Below are positions 1 to 7,709 of a stretch of 64,000 nt of DNA, in pieces. The notes beneath the pieces are model-generated. The model was not told the origin of the DNA. It saw only the letters and a program-made list of their open reading frames with translations, and did no database searches. The stretch is taken from positions 372,001 through 436,000 of the forward strand of contig NZ_SMFQ01000005.1 of assembly GCF_004339015.1 (NCBI RefSeq). Direction: 5' to 3'. Numbering within the stretch: position 1 is the first letter of the stretch; the number at the start of each line of letters is the position of its first letter. A program made the translations under genes and the position numbers. Source of the DNA: Cocleimonas flava (GTDB lineage: Bacteria; Pseudomonadota; Gammaproteobacteria; Thiotrichales; Thiotrichaceae).

Positions 1-267
1 AATTTTTCTATGGCAATGATTGTAGAATGCGCCGAATTAGTTGAACATTTTCAATGGCTGACGGACGAACAAAGCAAAAATCTTTCTACCGAAACCCTGG
101 ATGAAGTAAGTCTGGAAATGGCTGATATTTTTATTTATCTGATTCGACTGGCAGATAAATTAGATGTGGATCTTGTAAAAACAGCAAAACGAAAAATGAT
201 TCTAAATGCTGAAAAGTACCCTATTGAAAAGTCTAAAGGCTTAGCAACTAAATATAACAAATTATAA
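1..267 (+). CDS. MazG-like nucleotide pyrophosphohydrolase, 5'-truncated by window edge
   Basis: The frame is open from base 1, so the gene starts outside the window; the ATG at 10 is internal. The visible part carries the all-alpha NTP pyrophosphatase signature: ECAELVE (first metal-binding E-x2-E helix) and EMADIFIYLIRLAD (second E-x2-D helix), followed by the common ending NAEKYP with a Lys/Gly-rich tail. Enzymes of this small MazG/iMazG family hydrolyse non-canonical or excess (d)NTPs to monophosphate and pyrophosphate, usually as cytosolic house-cleaning enzymes. It converges on the kinase-like gene at 300 with about 30 bases between. Substrate cannot be read from sequence. Confidence 0.8.
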   Translation, partial: NFSMAMIVECAELVEHFQWLTDEQSKNLSTETLDEVSLEMADIFIYLIRLADKLDVDLVKTAKRKMILNAEKYPIEKSKGLATKYNKL

Positions 268-299
268 AAATATTTCCTTCACTACATAGCCACAAAGTT

Positions 300-1313
300 T
301 CAGGATACCTTATTATTCACCACCTTAGTCAACCCTTCTACAATAACTGCAGAGTTACGCAAGCGCCATTTACCTAGCAACTTAACCAAATTGGAATAGT
401 TTGATCCTGATTTATGAAAATCGTAGACGGAAATCCATCGATGTAGCATCTGATAAAGAAACACAAAAAGAAAAAAGTCCCTTGCTTTTTGCTCTTTAGG
501 ATACTTATACGCATCAAGAACGAGGTTAAATATTTCCCATAAATCTGGCGACTTACGCATATCCGCTTTGGTAAGCATGTTGAAGTAGTTTATGCATATA
601 TAATTTAACATTTGAGCCATATCATCTGCAATTGGGGCCGAATTCGCTCCCCCAATATCAATACCAACCACATGGTTTTCATTAATTATTATATTACTGA
701 GATTCAAATCCCCATGTAAATCCGCATGTAAAACTTTATAGTCATAAAAGCAATTCGCATAGCGGTTTAAAGCTTTAAACCCAGCTATGAATATCGGATT
801 CTTTTTGCATAACTCTTCCGTGTGTAGTTTTTCACAGTGTGATTCGATATTAGTTGAGTAACGCAAGTTATCAACAATGCTGAGCTTTAGATTAGCATTC
901 TCGTGATAATATCGAAGCCATTGGAAGCCGACTTTAATGTTATTTTGTATTGGGCCCTTTCTTAAACAATTTTCCCAGAGAATTTCTCTTAAATTCTTAC
1001 CTGAAATCCATTCCATCAGAAAACAGTTATCATCCTGAAAAAAACCATAAGGTTCAGGTACACGATATTTTCCGTTGTCTATGTTAATAGCCAAAGAGAA
1101 ACGCTCAATAGCAGCGAAATGGTGCCTGCTTCTTGGGCTTTGATCGTTACGATATACTTTTAAAGCGACGTCTTTTGGAAAATCTTTACTGGAAAATCTA
1201 TAGACAATTGCTTCAGTAGAATTAATTTCAGGGTGATTTATTTCCCAATCCTGTGCCTTGGTTTTTTCTCTAAGATAACTAATTATTTTATTTTTTAATG
1301 TTTCAGTTATCAT
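300..1313 (-). CDS. APH-like kinase family protein
   Basis: A 337-residue protein with the protein-kinase-like phosphotransferase fold. The catalytic loop HADLHGDLNLSN lies near residue 200 and is followed by GIDIGG, equivalent to the DFG metal-binding motif; an ALKVY lysine near the N terminus could be the nucleotide-binding lysine. The family includes aminoglycoside phosphotransferases and small-molecule or lipopolysaccharide kinases, so the substrate is open. It lies 69 bases downstream of gmk on the same strand and may be cotranscribed. No signal peptide or membrane segment is visible, so it should be cytosolic. I see no strong ribosome binding site before the ATG. Confidence 0.6.
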   Translation of the reverse strand: MITETLKNKIISYLREKTKAQDWEINHPEINSTEAIVYRFSSKDFPKDVALKVYRNDQSPRSRHHFAAIERFSLAINIDNGKYRVPEPYGFFQDDNCFLMEWISGKNLREILWENCLRKGPIQNNIKVGFQWLRYYHENANLKLSIVDNLRYSTNIESHCEKLHTEELCKKNPIFIAGFKALNRYANCFYDYKVLHADLHGDLNLSNIIINENHVVGIDIGGANSAPIADDMAQMLNYICINYFNMLTKADMRKSPDLWEIFNLVLDAYKYPKEQKARDFFLFVFLYQMLHRWISVYDFHKSGSNYSNLVKLLGKWRLRNSAVIVEGLTKVVNNKVS

Positions 1314-1382
1314 ATTTTAGTTACAGACAAATAATAACTCAGGATATCTTAATTAGGCTTCAACAAATAGAATTGATAAACT

Positions 1383-2000
1383 TTATTTATTAGCCAAGCC
1401 TTCAAGCAATGATTTATTTCTTAACTTCTGTCTTTCTAAAGTAGTTCGATTAGCAATAAATATACTCTTAAGTGTTTCTACTGATTCATCAAAATCATCA
1501 TTGATCACAACATAATCAAATTCCGAATAATGCTGTATGTCATCAACGGATTGCCCCAATCGTTTAGCAATCACATCGTCGCTATCTGTTCCTCTTCCTC
1601 GTAAACGCTTTTCTAGCTCTTCTTTGGATGGAGGTAAAATAAAAATAGACAAACAACCGGGCATTAAGTCTCTGACTTGTTGTGCTCCCTGCCAATCAAT
1701 TTCCAGAATGACATCAACACCTTTATTGAGAATTTCATCTACTGATTTTTTAGCCGTTCCGTAGTGATTACCAAACACATTTGCGTGCTCCAAGAAATCA
1801 CCATTATGTACACCATTGAGGAAGGTATCAGCATCGATAAAATGATAATGTTTGCCATCAATCTCGCCTTCACGGGCTTTACGAGTTGTATGAGAAACGG
1901 CCATTTCAGCACCTTCCAATGTTTCCAATAACTTAGTTATCAAACTGGTTTTCCCTGCTCCCGAAGGTGCAGAAATAATGTATAGTGTTCCCGTACTCAT
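1383..2000 (-). CDS. gmk: guanylate kinase
   Basis: It phosphorylates GMP (and dGMP) to the diphosphate with ATP, an essential step of purine nucleotide supply and (p)ppGpp recycling. The 205-residue length is normal. The P-loop SGAGKTS is at residues 13-19, followed by the GMP-binding region with SHTTRKAREGEIDGKHYHF and the lid region containing LRGRGTDSDD. The start is supported by a GAG-rich stretch about 8 bases upstream of the ATG. It is divergent from gloB with only 24 bases between the two start codons. rpoZ, its usual downstream neighbour in gammaproteobacteria, is absent here; an APH-like kinase gene follows instead. Confidence 0.96.
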   Translation of the reverse strand: MSTGTLYIISAPSGAGKTSLITKLLETLEGAEMAVSHTTRKAREGEIDGKHYHFIDADTFLNGVHNGDFLEHANVFGNHYGTAKKSVDEILNKGVDVILEIDWQGAQQVRDLMPGCLSIFILPPSKEELEKRLRGRGTDSDDVIAKRLGQSVDDIQHYSEFDYVVINDDFDESVETLKSIFIANRTTLERQKLRNKSLLEGLANK

Positions 2001-2024
2001 TTACCACTCTCAAAATTAATTATT

Positions 2025-2840
2025 ATGTCGTCTAAGAATCGTATTATCACTGTCCCAGCTTTTTCTGACAACTATATCTGGCTTATTTGTGATGAAAACC
2101 AACAATACGCCGCGATCGTCGATCCAGGAGATGCAACTCCTGTCATTAAAGCCTTGGAAAAAGACAAAATTCAACCCGTCGCTATTCTCATTACTCACTT
2201 TCATGCAGATCATGTTGGTGGTATCGGCAAACTACTGGAAAAATACCCAAATCTGTCGGTATATGGCCCCGCAAGCGAACGCATCCCGCATATTACTCAC
2301 CCACTTCAAGGTGGTGAAACAATACACATAAACCAAATTAACACCGATTTTCAGGTGATGAATGTACACGGCCATACTGCTGGACATATCGCTTATTACA
2401 CCCATGAAGATAGCGCAGATAAAACTGGTGAAGGACGTCTCTTTTGTGGAGACACTTTATTTGCCGCAGGCTGTGGGCGAGTATTCAACGGAACCAAAAA
2501 AGACCTTCATGATTCTTTAGAAAAAATATCAAAACTACCTGAAAACACCCTGATTTACTGTGCTCATGAATATACGTTAGATAACATCGGTTTTGCCAAG
2601 TGGGTAGAACCAGATAACGAAAAACTTATTTCACGAGAAAGTGATGCAATAGCCTTAAGAGAAAACGGCGAGACGACTGTTCCGTCGCGACTCTCGTTAG
2701 AATTAGAAACAAATCCGTTTCTTCGAACACATTTACCCAAAGTCGTTAAAAGAGTTTCTGAATTTGCCGGAAAACCCTTAGAAAACTCTACAGAAGTATT
2801 TACCGCAATGCGTACCTGGAAAGATACAGAATACGATTAA
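2025..2840 (+). CDS. gloB: hydroxyacylglutathione hydrolase (glyoxalase II)
   Basis: It hydrolyses S-lactoylglutathione to D-lactate and glutathione, the second step of methylglyoxal detoxification. The metallo-beta-lactamase zinc motif THFHADH is at residues 57-63, with the further ligands in HGHTAGH and FCGDTLFAAGCGR and the substrate-loop AHEYT. The 271-residue protein carries the C-terminal helical substrate-binding domain. No Shine-Dalgarno is visible in the 24 bases separating it from divergent gmk, so it may be leaderless or weakly initiated. A copy of the window's interspersed C-run element follows 18 bases after the stop. Confidence 0.93.
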   Translation: MSSKNRIITVPAFSDNYIWLICDENQQYAAIVDPGDATPVIKALEKDKIQPVAILITHFHADHVGGIGKLLEKYPNLSVYGPASERIPHITHPLQGGETIHINQINTDFQVMNVHGHTAGHIAYYTHEDSADKTGEGRLFCGDTLFAAGCGRVFNGTKKDLHDSLEKISKLPENTLIYCAHEYTLDNIGFAKWVEPDNEKLISRESDAIALRENGETTVPSRLSLELETNPFLRTHLPKVVKRVSEFAGKPLENSTEVFTAMRTWKDTEYD

Positions 2841-2857
2841 TAACCTTTTAACGATTG

Positions 2858-2886
2858 GTCACCCCCCTACTTATAGGGGGTTATTT
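2858..2886 (+). repeat. Interspersed C-run element, copy A (hairpin variant)
   Basis: It contains GTCACCCCCCTACTTA and then AGGGGGTTATTT. Here the 3' half can pair with the C-run (CCCCCT, six-base loop, AGGGGG), so this copy looks most like an intrinsic terminator for gloB. The tail differs from the consensus GGCACTTTTTT. Confidence 0.75.
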
Positions 2887-2982
2887 CATTAAGCCACTAA
2901 GCATAATCCCTTTGTCAGGACTAACCAGATACTCAGTATTGTTTTTACCCATCAACTGATAAGCACAACCAAGACCTTAAAA

Positions 2983-3417
2983 TTAAGTATCAAACTCAAT
3001 TTTATTATGGCTACCATCACAATAAGGTTTGTTAGCAGAAGCACCACAACGACATAAGGCAGTCATACCTTCTTTCGTAACCTCTTCCCCATCGGGCATG
3101 GTTATTGTTAAATTTCCTTCCACTAGTAATGGGCCACCTTTGGTTACTTTCACTTTCGTAGCAGTATCTTTATCTTGCGTGTTCATTTGCGTGGAGATCT
3201 CCTTTTTTTGTTGTATCGATAGTGCCCCAGATGGACACTTCCCTACCTGTGCGACAACCTCATCTTCTGAACTGCCATCCAAGGTTACCCATGGTCTATT
3301 ATTGGGGTTAAAGACCTGAGGTAATTGATGAAAACATATTTTAGAATGCGAACATTTAGCTGGTTGCCAGACCACAGTAATATTATCCGTAGAATAATGT
3401 TTAATAACTTCTGACAT
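2983..3417 (-). CDS. YjdI-type mono-cluster domain fused to CDGSH iron-sulfur domain
   Basis: A 144-residue protein when started at the ATG at 3417, chosen because GAGGAG sits six bases upstream; the longer frame up to 3450 adds 11 residues without support. Residues about 1-75 match the divergent 4Fe-4S mono-cluster (YjdI/Fer4_19) domain, with cysteines at 22, 28 and 61 in AKCSHSKICFH and GKCPSGAL. Residues about 118-138 are a CDGSH (mitoNEET-type) 2Fe-2S site: CRCGASANKPYCDGSH with ligands C122, C124, C133 and H137. The role is probably electron transfer or cluster handling; no specific partner can be read. Neighbouring genes give no clear pathway. Confidence 0.85.
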   Translation of the reverse strand: MSEVIKHYSTDNITVVWQPAKCSHSKICFHQLPQVFNPNNRPWVTLDGSSEDEVVAQVGKCPSGALSIQQKKEISTQMNTQDKDTATKVKVTKGGPLLVEGNLTITMPDGEEVTKEGMTALCRCGASANKPYCDGSHNKIEFDT

Positions 3418-3423
3418 AAATTT

Positions 3424-3429
3424 CTCCTC
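3424..3429 (-). promoter_or_regulatory. ribosome binding site deciding the start of the CDGSH gene
   Basis: GAGGAG on the minus strand, six bases before the ATG at 3417. It favours the 144-residue product over the longer open frame. Confidence 0.75.
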
Positions 3430-3465
3430 AAGACATGGTGAGTAAATCACAAAATATCAAAACAA

Positions 3466-4200
3466 CTACCGAACGATTGCTGTATACACATAATTACTGG
3501 ACGTTTCTTGCGTATAAGGGTTAGGAAACGAAACCAAATGAGACCTAACATCAGCAAAAACACTTTCAAGAAACTGGATAAAGTTGTCACTCGCTTTAAC
3601 GTCCGACCAAAGTGCAAATACACCACCCTGATTTATTTTATTGGCTAAAGAAGACAAACCCTTGCTGGTATAAAAGGAAGCATTCCCCGGGGATAACAAA
3701 AAGCTGGGCGAATGATCGATATCCAATAATACAGCATCTACTTTTTGATCCTGATTAGCTTTACCAAAGCCCCGAGTATCTGCACTCGCAATAGCGAAGA
3801 AATCTCCCAACACCAACTCACAACGAGAATCAGCCATGAGCTCCTCACCTAAAGGCACCAAGCCTTTTTCATGCCATTCAATCACTGGCGGCATCACGTC
3901 GATTACTTTCAAGGTTGCAACAGAACTATGCTCTAGCGCCGCTGCTGCCGTATAACCGAGCCCCAAACCGCCGACGATGACATCTAGTGACTTATCATCA
4001 AACGTATCGCCAAGCGCGGCTAAACCAAGGTGAGAGAGTTGTACTTCTGCTTCGACAAACAGACTCGACATCAAAAACTCTTCATTCATCTTAACTTCGT
4101 AAATGAGTTTATTTTCCAGACGAGGCTCTGAACGCTTTCTTAAGCTAATTTCGCCAAGCGGCGTATGTTGAAAATCGAGTTCTTCAAAGATAAGAGACAA
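3466..4200 (-). CDS. spermidine-synthase-like class I methyltransferase-fold protein
   Basis: The 244-residue protein has the glycine-rich nucleotide-binding loop GGLGLGYT (residues 77-84) preceded by DVIV, an acidic residue after the next strand (KVIDVMPP), and an AVLLDIDHSP motif in the region where spermidine synthases place their catalytic aspartate. This resembles spermidine-synthase-like proteins of unknown function found in gammaproteobacteria. It is cytosolic, with no signal peptide. It is about 50 bases upstream of the CDGSH gene on the same strand and could share a transcript. Whether it is a true aminopropyltransferase is not decided by the sequence. Confidence 0.6.
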   Translation of the reverse strand: MSLIFEELDFQHTPLGEISLRKRSEPRLENKLIYEVKMNEEFLMSSLFVEAEVQLSHLGLAALGDTFDDKSLDVIVGGLGLGYTAAAALEHSSVATLKVIDVMPPVIEWHEKGLVPLGEELMADSRCELVLGDFFAIASADTRGFGKANQDQKVDAVLLDIDHSPSFLLSPGNASFYTSKGLSSLANKINQGGVFALWSDVKASDNFIQFLESVFADVRSHLVSFPNPYTQETSSNYVYTAIVR

Positions 4201-4288
4201 AGTTAAATCCTAATGCTTAATAGGCTTTCATTATTTGCGCTCTATGCACTTATCGCAAGTAAATACGTATGAATAAAAAAAACCTATG

Positions 4289-5086
4289 TTAATTCCAGTC
4301 ATCCAATCCATAATTTTCTAGAATTGTTTTAAGCTCTCCTGACGCTCTTAGCCTTCTTAAACCTGCATCAAATATCTCTGTGTATTCTTTTGCTCGAGGG
4401 TTTTCAGGGGAAAAAGCAATATACATTGATTCACTATTCAAACAGCCCGCTTTTCTGAAATTAGAAGTCTTTCCCGTTTCTTTAATGTGATAATCCAATG
4501 TGTACTGCTCATCTAAAATCGCAGTAATACGACCCATAGCAAGTTTATTGAAATTCATATCAATCCAGTTAGTTTGATAGGATGGCTGAACTAATAAGCT
4601 ATTATCTTTATGTTTATCAATATAGTCCTGAACTTCAGCACTCACGACATTACCTTCAAGATAACCCAGAGTCACTTTCTCTAAAGAATCCACCCCTGAA
4701 TAATTCCATTTACTCCCTGCTAAAGTATAAAAACACCACTTGAGCTCACCGATACTCTCCTCGGGAAACATCAAACCTGGGGCTTCTTTCTTTCCCGGAG
4801 ATAAAAGAGCATCAAGCCTTCCCGCGGTTGCTTCGGTAATAGCTCTAGCCCAAGGCATAAAAAGGTAGTCAAACTTAATGCCCTGTTTATTGAAAATCAG
4901 ATTGATTATGTCGAGTTCATAGCCAGGTCTTTTCGAGTGAGGTATTTCAGAATGGTCGTCTTCCATACAAGAGTAAGGACACCAATCATCAAAATTGACT
5001 CTGATAGTTTCAGCAGCGGCAGGGGTAATAGAACTTGATAAAAAAAGCGATGTCATAAAAACTAGTTTCATCATCGATATTTGCAT
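4289..5086 (-). CDS. periplasmic substrate-binding protein, family 3 (amino-acid type)
   Basis: A 265-residue secreted protein: hydrophobic leader at residues 6-20 and a likely signal peptidase site after TPAAA (residue 25). The mature part has the family-3 solute-binding layout: GYELDIINLIF, FDYLFMPWARAITEATAGRLDA, a central hinge (KVTLGYLEGNVV), and a C-terminal half ending AGLRRLRASGELKTILENYG. Such proteins bind amino acids or similar small solutes. No ABC permease or ATPase gene is adjacent, so it is an orphan and may serve a distant transporter or sensing. ATG codons at residues 1, 5 and 6 are all possible starts; no ribosome binding site settles it. Confidence 0.8.
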   Translation of the reverse strand: MQISMMKLVFMTSLFLSSSITPAAAETIRVNFDDWCPYSCMEDDHSEIPHSKRPGYELDIINLIFNKQGIKFDYLFMPWARAITEATAGRLDALLSPGKKEAPGLMFPEESIGELKWCFYTLAGSKWNYSGVDSLEKVTLGYLEGNVVSAEVQDYIDKHKDNSLLVQPSYQTNWIDMNFNKLAMGRITAILDEQYTLDYHIKETGKTSNFRKAGCLNSESMYIAFSPENPRAKEYTEIFDAGLRRLRASGELKTILENYGLDDWN

Positions 5087-5285
5087 TACTTATTAGCGTC
5101 CCTTAAATGGCTTGTTTATTCGTTTCTTTTTATTTATTAGATGATACAGCACACAAATCGAAAGCGGAAATCATAACGCTGACCTGAATTTACATCTATT
5201 TATCAAATACCTAGTAACATACAAATTTAGCAAGATTTAAATCAGCCTAATAGTTATATTAGTGTTTAACAAAGTCTTCTCAGTA

Positions 5286-5831
5286 TTAAGCTATTTCAAA
5301 CGTTTTACATTTACCATTATCAAGCCCATCTATCGTCCAGGAACCCACCCGATACCGAATTAAACGTAATGTTGGATAACCTATTGCTGCTGTCATCCGT
5401 CTAACCTGTCGGTTTCTACCTTCACTAATGGTAATTTCCAACCAGCTATCCGGAATAGTCTTACGAACACGTACTGGCGGATCCCGCTCCCACAATAAAT
5501 AAGGCTCTGGAATAATTTTGATTTTTGCTGGCATGGTCATGCCATCTTTGAGATCTACGCCTTCTCGTAGCTTATCCAGGTCAGACTGCTCCGGCTCTCC
5601 TTCCACCTGAACCCAATAGGTTTTAGACATTTTATGTTTTGGGCTGGCGATTCGGTTTTGAAGTTTTCCATCATTGGTTAACACCAATAAACCTTCACTA
5701 TCACGATCAAGACGTCCTGCGGCATAAACACCTTTTTCTTTGATGTAATCAGCCAGAGTCGCACGCCCTTCACTATCAGTAAATTGGGTTAAAACACCGA
5801 AGGGTTTATTGAATAGAATTATTTTTGACAT
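5286..5831 (-). CDS. rluE: 23S rRNA pseudouridine synthase, RluE type
   Basis: The 181-residue protein has the RsuA/RluE catalytic motif [17 protein letters not shown] with the catalytic aspartate at residue 42, then [11 protein letters not shown] and the family ending [29 protein letters not shown]. It begins [17 protein letters not shown] and lacks the N-terminal S4 domain of RsuA and RluB, which fits RluE, the enzyme that makes pseudouridine 2457 in 23S rRNA in E. coli. It is divergent from the patatin gene and stands alone. The exact target base is inferred from family only. Confidence 0.88.
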   Translation of the reverse strand: MSKIILFNKPFGVLTQFTDSEGRATLADYIKEKGVYAAGRLDRDSEGLLVLTNDGKLQNRIASPKHKMSKTYWVQVEGEPEQSDLDKLREGVDLKDGMTMPAKIKIIPEPYLLWERDPPVRVRKTIPDSWLEITISEGRNRQVRRMTAAIGYPTLRLIRYRVGSWTIDGLDNGKCKTFEIA

Positions 5832-5886
5832 AAAGATAAACTAACACACAAAGCTAAAAAATATTTAAGAGACTACTTTAACCACT

Positions 5887-7302
5887 ATGTCACAAATAAC
5901 AACACTAAGCCGCATAAGAAAAATATTCACAGCTAAGCCGCTATACATAATTTTCAGCGGACTATTTCTTAGTGCTTGTAGCGTTACTTCCCCAAAAATG
6001 AACGAGCCCCTGAAGGCTAAATCAAGTTCAGAATTATCAGCATTAGGTTCAGAATCAAAAAACCAACGATCTGATGAGCTTTCTTTGTTTATGGCATTTT
6101 CAGGTGGCGGAACCCGTTCTGCAGCATTGTCATACGGCGTTCTAAAAAAATTACGTGACACTAAAATCAACATCGGCAACAAACAACGCCGCTTACTGGA
6201 TGAAGTCGACATGATTTCATCGGTATCTGGAGGAAGTTTCACCTCAGCGTATTATGGCTTATTTGGTGATGGTATTTTTAAAGATTTTGAGAAGAAAGTC
6301 CTTAAGAGAAAAATCCAGACCGAATTACTCAATCTTTCATTATTTAGCCCAAAGTCCTGGATTCGTTTAGCGCCGGCGCTGTTTGAACGTAGCGATCTAG
6401 CCGCAGAATATTATCACCAGACAATTTTCAAAAAGAAACATTTTGGCGATATGCGCCCCGATGCTCCTTTTATTGTTATCAATGCGACAGACTTGTCATT
6501 GGGCCAAGGCTTTTCTTTTACTGGCTATCATTTCAGCTGGATCTGCTCAGATTTAAATAGCTATCCGATATCTCGTGCCGTTGCAGCGTCCTCAGCTGTA
6601 CCCGTGGTTTTCTCTCCTATCACTCTGGAGAATCACGCGGGTAGTTGCAAGTTTTCACCTATCGTCTGGGATGTTCAAAAGCGCAATAGAAACAAAGTGA
6701 AAAATAAGCAAAAGCGTTATAAAGATGCACTTAGGGTTAAAAACTACCGCGATAATAAAAAGTTAAAATACCTGCATTTAGTGGATGGTGGAGTCGCTGA
6801 TAACCTGGGCATACGCTCTATTCTGGATATCATTTCGTTCCATAACGACAGCATGTGGAGTGCGATGAAAACCTACGGCATGCAGAATACCAAGAAGATG
6901 GTTTTTATCAGCGTAAATGCCGCCAGCTTTCAAAACCCCATTATTGCGACCCGAAAGCGAGCGCCTTCAACGGTTGATGTGATTGATACCACCACCACAA
7001 TCCAATCCAATAAGTACAACACGGAGACTATTGACTTATTAACGAGCAAATTCCCTGTCTGGAAAAAACAGGTACAAACAGCGCGCTGTCGAGAAAAGCC
7101 CAGTAAAGACTGCGCCAATATAGAGTTCCAATTGATTGAAATTAACCTTGAAGACCTGCGACCCTCGGAACTCAAAGCATTAGGAATCGTTCCCACTGCT
7201 CTCGAGTTACCGAATAAAACCGTAGACCAACTAGAAGATGCTGGCATGAAATTAATGCAACGTTCGAAGAGCTTTCAAACATTTATCAATGGGTTTAAGT
7301 AA
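5887..7302 (+). CDS. patatin-like phospholipase lipoprotein
   Basis: The 471-residue protein starts with a lipoprotein signal: a hydrophobic segment and the lipobox LSAC with Cys31. The patatin domain has the oxyanion-hole loop GGGTRS (residues 73-78), the nucleophile serine in SSVSGGS (Ser114) and the catalytic aspartate in VDGGVADN (Asp300), so the Ser-Asp dyad is intact. Such enzymes are lipid acyl hydrolases; this one should be membrane-anchored on the periplasmic side. A 12-base sequence around the stop codon, GGGTTTAAGTAA, is repeated immediately after it. A copy of the C-run element follows in terminator-like orientation. Confidence 0.88.
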   Translation: MSQITTLSRIRKIFTAKPLYIIFSGLFLSACSVTSPKMNEPLKAKSSSELSALGSESKNQRSDELSLFMAFSGGGTRSAALSYGVLKKLRDTKINIGNKQRRLLDEVDMISSVSGGSFTSAYYGLFGDGIFKDFEKKVLKRKIQTELLNLSLFSPKSWIRLAPALFERSDLAAEYYHQTIFKKKHFGDMRPDAPFIVINATDLSLGQGFSFTGYHFSWICSDLNSYPISRAVAASSAVPVVFSPITLENHAGSCKFSPIVWDVQKRNRNKVKNKQKRYKDALRVKNYRDNKKLKYLHLVDGGVADNLGIRSILDIISFHNDSMWSAMKTYGMQNTKKMVFISVNAASFQNPIIATRKRAPSTVDVIDTTTTIQSNKYNTETIDLLTSKFPVWKKQVQTARCREKPSKDCANIEFQLIEINLEDLRPSELKALGIVPTALELPNKTVDQLEDAGMKLMQRSKSFQTFINGFK

Positions 7303-7315
7303 CGGGTTTAAGTAA
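7291..7315 (+). repeat. 13-bp tandem duplication spanning the patatin stop codon
   Basis: GGGTTTAAGTAA occurs at 7291-7302 and again at 7304-7315, a 13-base period. The first copy includes the stop codon, so a slippage event would leave the protein unchanged. Confidence 0.8.
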
Positions 7316-7332
7316 GACATTCAATACTAAAA

Positions 7333-7362
7333 GTCACCCCCCTACTTTGGGGCACTTTTTTA
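7333..7362 (+). repeat. Interspersed C-run element, copy B
   Basis: GTCACCCCCCTACTTT, then GGGGCACTTTTTTA. CCCC and GGGG can pair across an eight-base loop and a T6 run follows, so in this position, 31 bases after the patatin stop, it could act as a terminator. Confidence 0.8.
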
Positions 7363-7394
7363 AAAGCATTACCAAACAGCTGCTTCAAAGCCAG

Positions 7395-7487
7395 CTAGAA
7401 AGGAGACATCAACGCTTCTGCCGATATAATAATGGTCGCTGCAAGCATCACGCTTATGATCAATATAGGTAAGATTGAAAGTTTCAT
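7395..7487 (-). CDS. 30-residue single-pass membrane microprotein (new small gene candidate)
   Basis: It starts ATG at 7487 and stops TAG at 7395. The product begins MKLSILPILIISVMLAA and ends SAEALMSPF, with an uninterrupted hydrophobic stretch from about residue 4 to 22, long enough for one membrane span. An ideal ribosome binding site, AAAGGAG, lies six bases before the ATG, which is stronger than most in this window. I recognise no family. It lies alone between the patatin gene and ilvD on the opposite strand. Strong translation signal plus clean hydrophobic composition argue that it is real; only 30 codons limit the evidence. Confidence 0.6.
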   Translation of the reverse strand: MKLSILPILIISVMLAATIIISAEALMSPF

Positions 7488-7493
7488 GATTAG

Positions 7494-7500
7494 CTCCTTT
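7494..7500 (-). promoter_or_regulatory. ribosome binding site of the microprotein gene
   Basis: AAAGGAG on the minus strand with a six-base spacer to the ATG at 7487. It is the main support for translation of the 30-codon frame. Confidence 0.65.
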
Positions 7501-7608
7501 GTCATTCGTTACCGTGGCTATTGCTGTCTGAATAATATATTGGATTCTCTACGCCGATTCCGTGAAATTCATCACATTTTCACAACAGATTCGCGAATAA
7601 TTCAAAAG

Positions 7609-7638
7609 GTCACCCCCCTACTTTCAACGGCTTTTTTA
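7609..7638 (+). repeat. Interspersed C-run element, copy C
   Basis: GTCACCCCCCTACTTTC, then AACGGCTTTTTTAA. It lies between the divergent microprotein gene and ilvD. No plus-strand gene ends just before it, so it is not placed as a terminator. Confidence 0.8.
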
Positions 7639-7709
7639 AAGACTATTTCCAAAGACCCTAATTCAGCGTTAAAATAGCTCTCTATCATTTAATCGAGAGA
7701 AGAATCCCC

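Noticed and set aside
5220-5285. CTAATA/TATTAG small symmetry near the rluE end
   Set aside because: Six-base AT-only stem without a T-run; expected by chance in this composition.
7432-7677. 81-codon plus-strand frame before ilvD
   Set aside because: It overlaps the minus-strand microprotein and runs through element copy C; no ribosome binding site.
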